In this document: positions 9,536 to 17,215 of the stretch, piece by piece | Layout: each line of letters begins with the position of its first letter | How positions within the stretch are numbered: position 1 is the first letter of the stretch | NCBI GenBank assembly: GCA_934718085.1 | Contig: CAKUZL010000001.1 | Span: 325,635-389,634 of the forward strand | DNA length: 64,000 nt | Reading direction: 5' to 3' | Source: an uncultured Candidatus Melainabacteria bacterium | Lineage (GTDB): Bacteria; Cyanobacteriota; Vampirovibrionia; Gastranaerophilales; Gastranaerophilaceae | Notes under the pieces: generated by a model | Databases searched by the model: none | What the model was told of the DNA's origin: nothing | What the model saw: the letters and a program-made list of their open reading frames with translations, nothing else | Translations under genes and position numbers: made by a program

Positions 9536-9561
9536 CAAAAAAATACGGAGCGTGCTCCGTA
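9536..9561 (-). terminator. Rho-independent terminator of the emrB operon
   Basis: Read on the minus strand, ACGGAGC-AC-GCTCCGT forms an almost perfect stem followed by ATTTTTTTG. It lies 34 bp after the EmrB stop. Confidence 0.75.
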
Positions 9562-9594
9562 AGGTATGATTCGCATATTTGAAAATGAACAATT

Positions 9595-11136
9595 CTATTT
9601 TTTTGCCGTTTTGACGTTTTTGATTACAAAAACCAACGGAATTATTACTATCGTCGCAACCGCGCATATTCGAAAGGCTTCCATAAAACCCCACAAGGAA
9701 GCTTGTTTTACAAGGTTCCCGTACAGTAAATATTGCGCTCCGTAATGCGCTCCGCTTGCGTTCATAAGCCCTGCCAACGCTCCTTTTGACGCCGCAAGCC
9801 GCTCAACGTAAACCGGATTTAATTCGCTCAGATGTTCGACCATCATATACTGATGAATTTGCGAATACCGCGATATAATCGTCGCTACCGCCGATGTTCC
9901 TATCGCTCCGCCGATGTTTTTCAACAAATTTTGCAACGCGCTGGCGTTTGTCATTTGTGTGTTTTTCAACGTAACTACCGAAAGCGCAACCAACGGCATT
10001 GCCGCTATCGACATCCCGCATCCGAAAAGAAAATTCGGAATAACGATATTTATGCTTGCGATTTGAAGGTTCAAAAATCCCAAACTCATTGCCGCCGTGC
10101 CGATAAGTCCGAGTCCGCAAACCGTTATGAGTCTGTTGTCGATTTTGTTTGCGAAAGTTCCGTAAACGGCGAGTCCGAGCAGAGCTCCGACGCCCCTGGG
10201 CATTATTGCAAGTCCGCTGATGAACGCCGTGTAGCCGAGCATCGATTGCAAAAATTGAGGAAGAACCGCCAAGGACGCAAGAAGCACGCCTTGAATTATC
10301 ACCTGCACAAGCGTGCTGACAGAATAATTCAAATCTTTGAATACCGATAAATCGACCAACGATTTTTTATTTTTAATTTGCGACACGACAAACAAAATTC
10401 CCGAAATTACGCACACCGCGGTCAGTTTGCATATCCATGGAGCTCCGAACCAATCGGCGTTATTTCCCTTATCAAGCACGACCTGTAACGAGACAAGCCA
10501 TGTTGCGAGCAGAAAAAATCCAACAGCGTCTATACTTACGTCGTTTTGCTTTTGCGCGTACGGAGGGTCGAAAAAATACATTTTCGCCAGCGTAACGGCG
10601 ACAATTCCGATGGGTACGTTTATGAAAAATATCCACGGCCAGCTCATATTATCGGTAATCCACCCTCCGAGCACGGGTCCGATAATCGGCGCAACAATAA
10701 TGACAAGCCCGAACGTTGCCATCGCTCGTCCCCGTTTTTCGGGCGGAAACGATTCGAGCAACGCCGCCTGACAAACAGGCAACAGCCCGCCGCCTCCGAA
10801 GCCTTGGACAATCCGCGCAAGCAGCATCATTTCTATCGATTTTGACAGTCCGCAAACTGCCGATGCAATCGTGAATATCGTCAAACTCATTATAAAAAAG
10901 TTTTTTCTTCCCAACAATCGGCTGAACCAGTCGACCGAAGTTATCGCAATTCCGCTTGCCACAAGGTATCCCGTCAATATCCACATCGACTCTTCGCGGC
11001 TTATCGAAAACGTTCCCGCCATGTGTGGAAGAGCAACGTTTGCAATAGTTTCGTCGATTACGAACATAAACGCCGCAATTATCGCGGGCAGCAGCGAGAT
11101 CCAAATGTCTTTTTCGTTTTTCGATGAGCTTGTCAT
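9595..11136 (-). CDS. emrB: EmrB-type multidrug efflux transporter (MFS, DHA2)
   Basis: This is a 513-residue inner-membrane proton-drug antiporter with about 14 membrane helices. Motif A-like PPEKRGRAMATFG and motif C-like GPVLGGWITD (followed by WPWIFFINVPIGI) are both present, typical of the DHA2 family. With the adjacent EmrA adaptor and the divergent TolC-type protein it would form a tripartite pump across both membranes. The ATG overlaps the EmrA stop by four bases (ATGA), so the two are translationally coupled. The drug range cannot be read from the sequence. Confidence 0.93.
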   Translation of the reverse strand: MTSSSKNEKDIWISLLPAIIAAFMFVIDETIANVALPHMAGTFSISREESMWILTGYLVASGIAITSVDWFSRLLGRKNFFIMSLTIFTIASAVCGLSKSIEMMLLARIVQGFGGGGLLPVCQAALLESFPPEKRGRAMATFGLVIIVAPIIGPVLGGWITDNMSWPWIFFINVPIGIVAVTLAKMYFFDPPYAQKQNDVSIDAVGFFLLATWLVSLQVVLDKGNNADWFGAPWICKLTAVCVISGILFVVSQIKNKKSLVDLSVFKDLNYSVSTLVQVIIQGVLLASLAVLPQFLQSMLGYTAFISGLAIMPRGVGALLGLAVYGTFANKIDNRLITVCGLGLIGTAAMSLGFLNLQIASINIVIPNFLFGCGMSIAAMPLVALSVVTLKNTQMTNASALQNLLKNIGGAIGTSAVATIISRYSQIHQYMMVEHLSELNPVYVERLAASKGALAGLMNASGAHYGAQYLLYGNLVKQASLWGFMEAFRICAVATIVIIPLVFVIKNVKTAKK

Positions 11137-12107
11137 TTTACCCTTACCTTAGGAATAACGGACATTCCCGCCACTATGTTGTATTCGTTTTTGTCGATTT
11201 TTTCCGTGAACACGATTTTAACGGGAATTCTTTGTACGATTTTTACGAAAGACCCTACCGCGTTTTCGGGCGGAAACAGGCTGGATTTAGCTCCCGACGC
11301 CTGCTGAATGCTGTCGATTTTACCCTTGAAAACTTTACCCGGGTACGAATCTATCTTTATGTCGACGCTTTGCCCGGGGTGCATTTTGCCGACTTGACTT
11401 TCCTTGAAGTTCGCAACAACCCAGACTTCGTCGGGTACAAGCACGAACAAAGGCGAACCTGTCTGAACGTACGCACCTTTTTCCGCACTTTTGTTTGTAA
11501 CGGTTCCCGATTGGGGCGCTCTGACCACCGTGTACGATAAATCAAGCTCAGCTTCGTCCTTCTTTGCTTTAAGGTATTTCAAATTCGCGTCCGCAACGGT
11601 ATTCGAATTCTTCGAAAATACCGCCTGATCAGCGTTTGTATGCCTTGCAAGCGTATCTTTGTATCTCGTCCGCGCATTGTCCAAAACCTGTTTTGAAACC
11701 GCGCCCGTTGCGTAAAGCTTCTCGTATCTTTCCAAATCCGTTCTCGCAAGCTCGATGTTCGAGTTTGCCGCTTCCAAATCGGCTTTTGCTCCCTGTTGCG
11801 CAAAAAGTGCCTTTTTATAATTTGCGCGAGCCTGTTCCGCCTTTGCAAGATACTCCGAATCTTCTATTCTCGCAACGATGTCTCCTTCTTTTATCCGTTG
11901 GTTGTCCTTGATGTTGAGCTCGACTATCTCGCCCGTAACTTTCGGTGCAATCCTTATCATGTGCGCCTCGATATACGCATCGTCGGTCGATTGATATTTC
12001 GATTCGTTATAAATATACATTCCCGCAAAAACGGCGGCGGCAACCAATATTAAAATTCCCGTTATTTTTCTTTTTCTGCCTTTAGGTGCTTTCTTTTCTT
12101 CTTCCAT
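11133..12107 (-). CDS. emrA: EmrA/HlyD-type membrane fusion protein
   Basis: This is a 324-residue periplasmic adaptor with a short cytoplasmic Lys-rich start and one membrane helix (about 15-32). The STDDAYIEAHMIRIAPKVTGEI segment is the characteristic first lipoyl half of EmrA proteins. A coiled-coil hairpin (about 80-190) and the second lipoyl half plus beta-barrel (VRAPQSGTVTNKSAEKGAYV onward) follow. It links EmrB to the outer-membrane channel. The start ATG has a GGAGGG ribosome-binding site, and the gene lies 11 bp after MarR on the same transcript. Confidence 0.93.
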   Translation of the reverse strand: MEEEKKAPKGRKRKITGILILVAAAVFAGMYIYNESKYQSTDDAYIEAHMIRIAPKVTGEIVELNIKDNQRIKEGDIVARIEDSEYLAKAEQARANYKKALFAQQGAKADLEAANSNIELARTDLERYEKLYATGAVSKQVLDNARTRYKDTLARHTNADQAVFSKNSNTVADANLKYLKAKKDEAELDLSYTVVRAPQSGTVTNKSAEKGAYVQTGSPLFVLVPDEVWVVANFKESQVGKMHPGQSVDIKIDSYPGKVFKGKIDSIQQASGAKSSLFPPENAVGSFVKIVQRIPVKIVFTEKIDKNEYNIVAGMSVIPKVRVK

Positions 12108-12118
12108 TTAACCCTCCG

Positions 12119-12583
12119 TTATATATTCGTTTTTATGTTTTCCGCAACAATCGTTCTGATTTTTTTCAATATTCGCTTAAATTCCGAATATTCTTCGTAC
12201 GAAATTTGGTTCTGAATGCGTTCCGTCATAGGAAGAAGTTTTTCCTTTATCGACAAAAGTATTTGCTCTCCGTCCTGCGTAAGGTTCATTTTGCGGACGA
12301 TTCTGTTTCCTTTCATATCCGTATACCGCTCGATATACCCTTTTAACTCAAGACTTTGCAAAACCCTTCCCGTCCCCGCTCTGTCCTTCAGCATAAGCTT
12401 TGCTAAATCACGCTGGCAAATTTCCGGTTCCTCGTTGATTATGTCGAGTGCAATGTATTCTTCGGGCGAAATATCCAAATCCAACGAATTAAAATAGTTT
12501 TGCCCCATTCTCTTTATATACTTCGCGCTCATTTCGAGTTCGTAATACAAACTCTCTTCATATTTTTGCAATGTTTCTTTCAA
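12119..12583 (-). CDS. MarR-family repressor, TTG start
   Basis: This is a 154-residue winged-helix regulator; EPEICQRDLAKLMLKDRAGTGRVLQSLELKGYIER is the helix-turn-helix and KGNRIVRKMNLTQDGEQIL the wing. I choose the TTG at 12583 because AAGAGGAG lies at proper spacing before it. The in-frame ATG at 12637 sits inside the promoter, between the -35 and -10 boxes, and cannot be on the mRNA. MarR proteins usually repress their own efflux operon and let go when they bind small aromatic ligands. The paired palindromes over this promoter fit that. First gene of the emrAB operon. Confidence 0.9.
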   Translation of the reverse strand: MKETLQKYEESLYYELEMSAKYIKRMGQNYFNSLDLDISPEEYIALDIINEEPEICQRDLAKLMLKDRAGTGRVLQSLELKGYIERYTDMKGNRIVRKMNLTQDGEQILLSIKEKLLPMTERIQNQISYEEYSEFKRILKKIRTIVAENIKTNI

Positions 12584-12616
12584 AAAAATACTCCTCTTAT
12601 TATTTTTAATATTATG

Positions 12617-12645
12617 ATTATGTTGTTTGTAAAACATGTTGTCAA
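12617..12645 (-). promoter_or_regulatory. Promoter of the marR-emrA-emrB operon
   Basis: On the minus strand: a perfect -35 TTGACA (12640-12645), a 17-bp spacer and -10 CATAAT (12617-12622). A second overlapping CATAAT is at 12611-12616. Confidence 0.8.
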
Positions 12646-12656
12646 CAAAACATGTT
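12633..12656. promoter_or_regulatory. Paired palindromic operator between marR and tolC
   Basis: The palindrome AACATGTT occurs at 12633-12640 and 12649-12656, start points 16 bp apart. One copy lies in the spacer of the marR promoter, abutting its -35 box; the other is just upstream. A TATGAT (12673-12678) is a possible -10 for the divergent TolC gene with only a poor -35. The sites are therefore placed to control both directions, most likely by the MarR protein. Confidence 0.7.
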
Positions 12657-12715
12657 GCATTTGCAACAATGTTATGATACCATGTCGGTGAAATTTGTCA
12701 ACCAAAGAGGATGTT

Positions 12716-14104
12716 ATGAAAAAGACGATAGCCGTATTACTTGTTTTCGCTCTCTCCGCGGGGAATTTTTCGCCCTGCGCTTTTGCAATTCAAGATGTAA
12801 AAATCAAAAATCGCGAGGTCAAAACCGTCGAGGATAAACGTCAATACGTTAATCTTTCGTGGTGGGAAGGCTTCGGCGACGAATTTTTGAACGAATATAT
12901 CGAAAGAGCGCTTTCAAACAATCACGACCTCAAAACAACCGTTTTGAAAACCGAAGAAAGTCGGCAAAACGTCAAAATGCAGTTTTCAAACGAGTTGCCT
13001 TCACTCAGTGTCGGTGCAGCTCCCGCCGTCGTAAAAGTTCCCGGAGGAAGTTCTTCCGCGGGCATGTTCGGAATTCCGATAATCGCAAGTTACGAGCTTG
13101 ATATATTTCTCAAAAACCACGACAAAACCAAAAGCGTAAAAAAACTTTACGAAACCTCTTTATATGCCGAAAAAGCGGCGTATATTGCGGTAGTAAGTCA
13201 GGTCGGCGCGTGCTACTTCAACATTTTAAAAGCCGACAAACTCATCGAAATCCAAAAGCAAATAATTTCCGAACGCAAACAAATTTTCGAGTTGATGAAA
13301 CAGAGCAACGAAGCGGGTATCGTTTCGACTTCCGACGCCGTGAAGGCGGAAAAAGCTTATATTCTTGCCGAAAGCGAAATTACGGATTTGCAAAAATCGC
13401 GCGATGTGTTGCTTCGAACTTTGGGTGTTTTGATTGGTGAAAACCCCGAAAATTCGCTTGTTTTGCCCAGAAAATCCATTGATGATTTAACTCTTTCGAA
13501 AAACATTCCCTCTTCGATATCATCAGATATTACGGAAAATCGTCCCGACTTCTTGATAGCCGAAAAAATGCTCGAAAAGGCGGGAATTGATGTAAGAATT
13601 GCGAAAAAAGAGTTTTTACCGACGGTAGATATCCTCGGTTTGCTTGCGTTTTCGACGTCTTCGTTTATGAAAACGCTGAATTGGGAAACCGCGTTAGGTG
13701 CGGCGGGTGCTTCGGTCATGTTGCCGTTGTTTACGGGCGGAAGAAAAGTCGCGAACCTGAAAATCAATAAAAACAGGTATGAACAGGCGGTTCAAAATTA
13801 TCTGCAAACGGAACTGACTGCGATAAAAGAAGTCAACGACGCTTTGTGCGCTTTGAAATACGATGACGAAAAATTCAAAAAGAACACCGCTGCGTTGAAT
13901 TCCGAAAAAAAAGATTTTGAATATTCCCGACAAAAGTACGAAGCCGGGCTGATTTCCAAGCTTGATTTGCTTCAAAAGAAAGAAACTCTTCACGTTACGG
14001 AAAAATTGACGGTTGCGTCGAAAACCGACGGATTTATCAATCAAATCAGTCTGTATAAGGCCGTCGGCGCGGCTGATATTCCGGCTAAGGTTTCTTTGAA
14101 ATAA
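12716..14104 (+). CDS. TolC/NodT-type outer-membrane efflux protein
   Basis: This is a 462-residue channel protein. A signal peptide (MKKTIAVLLVFALSAG...) has a likely signal peptidase I site after AFA; the Cys at FSPC is not in a proper lipobox. VNLSWWEGFGDEFLNEYIERALSNNHDL and later AxKxxxxPxxxxxG-type segments (AKKEFLPTVDILG) are standard for the family. Two repeats of paired coiled-coil helices fit an outer-membrane barrel with a periplasmic tunnel. The start is the ATG after AGAGGA; an upstream TTG is rejected because it precedes the ribosome-binding site. Divergent from marR-emrAB and presumably the exit duct for that pump. Confidence 0.9.
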   Translation: MKKTIAVLLVFALSAGNFSPCAFAIQDVKIKNREVKTVEDKRQYVNLSWWEGFGDEFLNEYIERALSNNHDLKTTVLKTEESRQNVKMQFSNELPSLSVGAAPAVVKVPGGSSSAGMFGIPIIASYELDIFLKNHDKTKSVKKLYETSLYAEKAAYIAVVSQVGACYFNILKADKLIEIQKQIISERKQIFELMKQSNEAGIVSTSDAVKAEKAYILAESEITDLQKSRDVLLRTLGVLIGENPENSLVLPRKSIDDLTLSKNIPSSISSDITENRPDFLIAEKMLEKAGIDVRIAKKEFLPTVDILGLLAFSTSSFMKTLNWETALGAAGASVMLPLFTGGRKVANLKINKNRYEQAVQNYLQTELTAIKEVNDALCALKYDDEKFKKNTAALNSEKKDFEYSRQKYEAGLISKLDLLQKKETLHVTEKLTVASKTDGFINQISLYKAVGAADIPAKVSLK

Positions 14105-14155
14105 ATTTTCAAATCATATCTTTCATATTTTACTATCTTTGTTAAATCACATACA

Positions 14156-14186
14156 CCCTCCTTTCGGGAGGGCTTTTTTTATTTTT
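14156..14186 (+). terminator. Terminator of the TolC-type gene
   Basis: CCCTCC (14156-14161), loop TTTCG and GGAGGG (14167-14172), followed by CTTTTTTTATTTTT. It overlaps the last codons of the convergent gene ending at 14179. Confidence 0.85.
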
Positions 14187-16311
14187 CGTACAAATTCAAA
14201 ATGTCGTTGCTGCCGAATCCGGCGTAAAATTGTCCGACATTTTTAAATCCGTTTGATTTGAAATATTTATCGTTTATGTAACAAAGCGAAAATGCAGTGT
14301 CTTCGTGGTTTAAGGTTACCGTACCCGTTTTGTCGGCGTAAAAACATTTCGGTTCCGCGTTTTTTTCGAATTGTACGGAATTGTTCACGATTTTGTATTT
14401 CGGTGTTTTTTCGTTGAAAAAGTTTGACGAAGATTGTGTAAATCCTGCGATAATGTAGTCGTAGCCCGAAAAATCAAAGCTTTTGAAATCCGTTGTTTCC
14501 GCAAGTATTACGTCAACTTTGCCCGGCAAATATTTCATAATGTAAAACGTGTCGCCGCTTGCGTTTGCAAAAAACAGGATTTTTTTGTCTTTTGATATGC
14601 CCGAAGATTGTATTTCGTCGGTAATTTCGCACATTTGCGATTTCGAAACGTTTTTCATTGCTCTGTGGCATCGGGCAAAATCCTTGTATTCAGAGATGTT
14701 TCCGCCTGAATATTTAAAAATTCGTTGAACGTGTTTGAAAACAAATCTTCCGGGATAAAAGAAAAAGTAAACGGCGAAAGAATAGATTATCAGTGCGTTT
14801 ATAAAGATTTTGCAGGCGGATTTTTTTTTCGGGTATGTTAAAATCAAAACCGGCGAGGCGAGCATTACGAAAAACATTATAAATCGTATGTTGAACACCA
14901 TGTACCCGACGGATGCCGATAAAACCGCGACATTCAGGATAAACCCGAGCGCGAATGCAAATAAAACAAGGCGTTTTTTGTGTTTTATTACTTTTGTTTT
15001 AAATGATTTGAACAATGCGGGGACGAATAAAATAAGCCCCAAAATCCCGAGCCCGCTTGTATTTTCGGCGGAATTTGCGAGGTTGACGTAGTCGAGGTTG
15101 TTCATAATTGTTCCGGCGGCGGGATTTATGCCGAAAAGTGCCAGTAAAATGTTTGTCAACGCGGTCGTAATTCTCCAGATTTTTGCGGAAAACGGAAGTC
15201 CCGTAAAATCGACGAAAGTTGCCGCGTGTTTGACGAAATTTGCGATAAAAGCGGGCATTCCGCCATAAAATTTGTGCGAAACGAGAGCTCCGTTTGAGGA
15301 GAGAAAATTTCCGAAACTTAAATAATTCAAAACATGGTTGTAAAACCCGAAAAGCAAAAAGTTAAGCGTGAAAAAGCCTCCGAAAACCAAAAAGTTTTTG
15401 GCGTAATTTTTGTTTCCCGATACAATATTAAGTGCTCCGCAAACAAGAACGACCGACAAAAACGCTTGTAATGCCGGCGTTTTCGTCCCCGCGGCAAGAG
15501 CATAAAAAAGCCCCGCGAAAAACATCGGCGCCGTTTTTTTTGTTCGACATGCTTCGAAAAACAGGTAAAAACTGCTCATTACCAAACCGGCGACTATTAT
15601 CGAGCTTTCCGTTCCCGAAACCGCAAACATGACGGAGTTCATCGAGCTCAGTGCGAAAAACGCCCAAAGCCTTGATTTCAAAGAAAATCCGAGTCTTCCC
15701 GTTAATCCGAAAAACGCGCACGCGAATGCAATGTAAGAAAGTAACGACGAAATTCGCATCAAAATATCCGTTTTGACGAACAAATATCCCCAAAGCGCAA
15801 ACAATTCGGAGTTTATCGGCATTACGAGAGAGCGGATTTCCGCGGTGAGATAGTGCAAAACAGCAGTGTTTTCAACCCAAAACGGAATTCTTGCAAGGTG
15901 ATACGCGTAAGCATCGGGGTCGGTTACGGGCAGGCAAAACGTGCAAAACAGGCTTCCGGCTGCGAAAACGACGAACGCAAAAAACATTGACAACAAAAAT
16001 TTGTCGGATTTTAAAGCAAAAACAGTTTTTTTTATCGTTCGCCGGATGTCTTGAAATAAAAGGATTTTAGGTTTTTTGATTACGAATGCCGCAGTGCTTG
16101 CCGCCAAAAACAAAACATTGCATGTCAAAAATGCGCCGGGTGTAAGGATTTTGGGCAACGACAAAATTTCGCATGCTGCAACGATTTGAGCAAACATTAT
16201 TCCGAAAAAACAACAGAAAAAAGGCTTAAACTCTTTGTTTTCGGCAATTATGGCCGTTAAGAACGACGAAATCGTGACCGCCGCAATCGACAAAAAAAAC
16301 AAAAAATACAT
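14179..16311 (-). CDS. GT-C-like polytopic membrane protein, probable glycosyltransferase (710 aa)
   Basis: About a dozen hydrophobic segments fill residues 1-550, followed by a soluble C-terminal domain of about 160 residues that would face outward. After the third or fourth helix lies TDPDAYAYHLARIPFW, and later MPINSELFALWGYLF. An acidic residue with a nearby YH in the first large loop resembles the PMT/ArnT GT-C fold, whose members transfer sugars from polyprenyl phosphate carriers. No family can be named with certainty. I start at ATG 16311 behind GGGGG; a TTG one codon upstream is possible. It is the last gene of the pgpH-ybeY-dgkA operon, which fits envelope work with undecaprenyl lipids. 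Confidence 0.6.
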   Translation of the reverse strand: MYFLFFLSIAAVTISSFLTAIIAENKEFKPFFCCFFGIMFAQIVAACEILSLPKILTPGAFLTCNVLFLAASTAAFVIKKPKILLFQDIRRTIKKTVFALKSDKFLLSMFFAFVVFAAGSLFCTFCLPVTDPDAYAYHLARIPFWVENTAVLHYLTAEIRSLVMPINSELFALWGYLFVKTDILMRISSLLSYIAFACAFFGLTGRLGFSLKSRLWAFFALSSMNSVMFAVSGTESSIIVAGLVMSSFYLFFEACRTKKTAPMFFAGLFYALAAGTKTPALQAFLSVVLVCGALNIVSGNKNYAKNFLVFGGFFTLNFLLFGFYNHVLNYLSFGNFLSSNGALVSHKFYGGMPAFIANFVKHAATFVDFTGLPFSAKIWRITTALTNILLALFGINPAAGTIMNNLDYVNLANSAENTSGLGILGLILFVPALFKSFKTKVIKHKKRLVLFAFALGFILNVAVLSASVGYMVFNIRFIMFFVMLASPVLILTYPKKKSACKIFINALIIYSFAVYFFFYPGRFVFKHVQRIFKYSGGNISEYKDFARCHRAMKNVSKSQMCEITDEIQSSGISKDKKILFFANASGDTFYIMKYLPGKVDVILAETTDFKSFDFSGYDYIIAGFTQSSSNFFNEKTPKYKIVNNSVQFEKNAEPKCFYADKTGTVTLNHEDTAFSLCYINDKYFKSNGFKNVGQFYAGFGSNDILNLYEK

Positions 16312-16332
16312 CAATCCCCCTGATTTTCAACT

Positions 16333-16722
16333 TTACAGGGGCATTATACCATAAAAATTAAGCAGTCGGTCGGCAAAAATTATAAATCCGACCGTAAACG
16401 CGCAAATCGACGCAATACAAACCGCGCCCGCCGCCATATCCTTTGCAGCTCCCGCAAGAACCGAATATTTGTTTTTGAAAACCGCGTCTATCGTGAATTC
16501 GATGACGGAGTTGAAAAGTTCCGCAACAAGTACAAATCCGACGGTCAAAAGCAATATACAGAGCTGCCCGACGGGAAATCCGACGAGAAAAATCGCAATA
16601 ATCGTTAAAATCGCGACGACAAGCTGTCTTCTGAAGTTGCGTTGTGTCTTAATTGCCGCCGCCAAGCCTCTTACGGCGAATTTAAAACTGTTAAAAAACT
16701 TTTTTTCCGAATATTTAGACAT
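16333..16722 (-). CDS. dgkA: Diacylglycerol/undecaprenol kinase
   Basis: This is a 129-residue inner-membrane lipid kinase with three helices. The signature ELFNSVIEFTID (ExxN[ST]xIE) and AKDMAAGAV (KDxxxGAV) supply the ATP- and substrate-binding residues. It phosphorylates diacylglycerol or undecaprenol; which one cannot be decided, although the neighbouring lineage of DgkA next to YbeY often acts on undecaprenol. Its ATG overlaps the ybeY stop by 8 bases. Confidence 0.93.
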   Translation of the reverse strand: MSKYSEKKFFNSFKFAVRGLAAAIKTQRNFRRQLVVAILTIIAIFLVGFPVGQLCILLLTVGFVLVAELFNSVIEFTIDAVFKNKYSVLAGAAKDMAAGAVCIASICAFTVGFIIFADRLLNFYGIMPL

Positions 16723-17215
16723 AATCCTTTACCGCGGCATCTTGTGTCTTTACGACAAAATTATAATCATCTTCTGTTTGGTGGTCAAATCCGAGAAGAT
16801 GCAACATTCCGTGTGCCGTGACGGTGTACAGCTCTTTTTTTTCGGAATTTGAATTCTCTTTTGCTTGCCGAGCAACGGTTTCGAACGAAATTATAATTTC
16901 TCCGAGGTTAATTTCTTTGTCTAAAATAAATTTTTCGGTTTCGGGAGAATCGGCAAAAACCGCAAAAGTAATGACGTCCGTCGGTCTGTCGATGTTTCGG
17001 TAGTCTCGGTTGATATCGTGAATTATTTTGTCGTCGCACAAAATAATATCAAACGAAACCGTTTCAAAGTCTCTGTCTTTCAATGTATAACGCGATTTTA
17101 CCTCGTCAAATCCGACAAGGTTTTGAAAAATTTTTATAACATCGTTTTTTAGTTCGTCTTCGTGCGGAAATGTTGTCTCCGTTGCGTTTTCGACGGTAAT
17201 ATCAATGTTTTTCAT
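16715..17215 (-). CDS. ybeY: Endoribonuclease YbeY
   Basis: This is a 166-residue metal-dependent RNase used in 16S rRNA 3'-end maturation and ribosome quality control. The three zinc-binding histidines are in HGMLHLLGFDH near the C-terminus. NRDYRNIDRPTDVITFAV is the other conserved block, including the Arg-Pro-Thr-Asp-Val-Ile-Thr-Phe signature. It overlaps the upstream pgpH gene by 14 bases and the downstream dgkA by 8. The pgpH-ybeY-dgkA order is common in Firmicutes and cyanobacteria. Confidence 0.95.
   Translation of the reverse strand: MKNIDITVENATETTFPHEDELKNDVIKIFQNLVGFDEVKSRYTLKDRDFETVSFDIILCDDKIIHDINRDYRNIDRPTDVITFAVFADSPETEKFILDKEINLGEIIISFETVARQAKENSNSEKKELYTVTAHGMLHLLGFDHQTEDDYNFVVKTQDAAVKDYV

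Noticed and set aside
12584..12637. MarR extended to the upstream ATG
   Set aside because: The ATG lies between the -35 and -10 boxes of the operon promoter, so it would not be transcribed.
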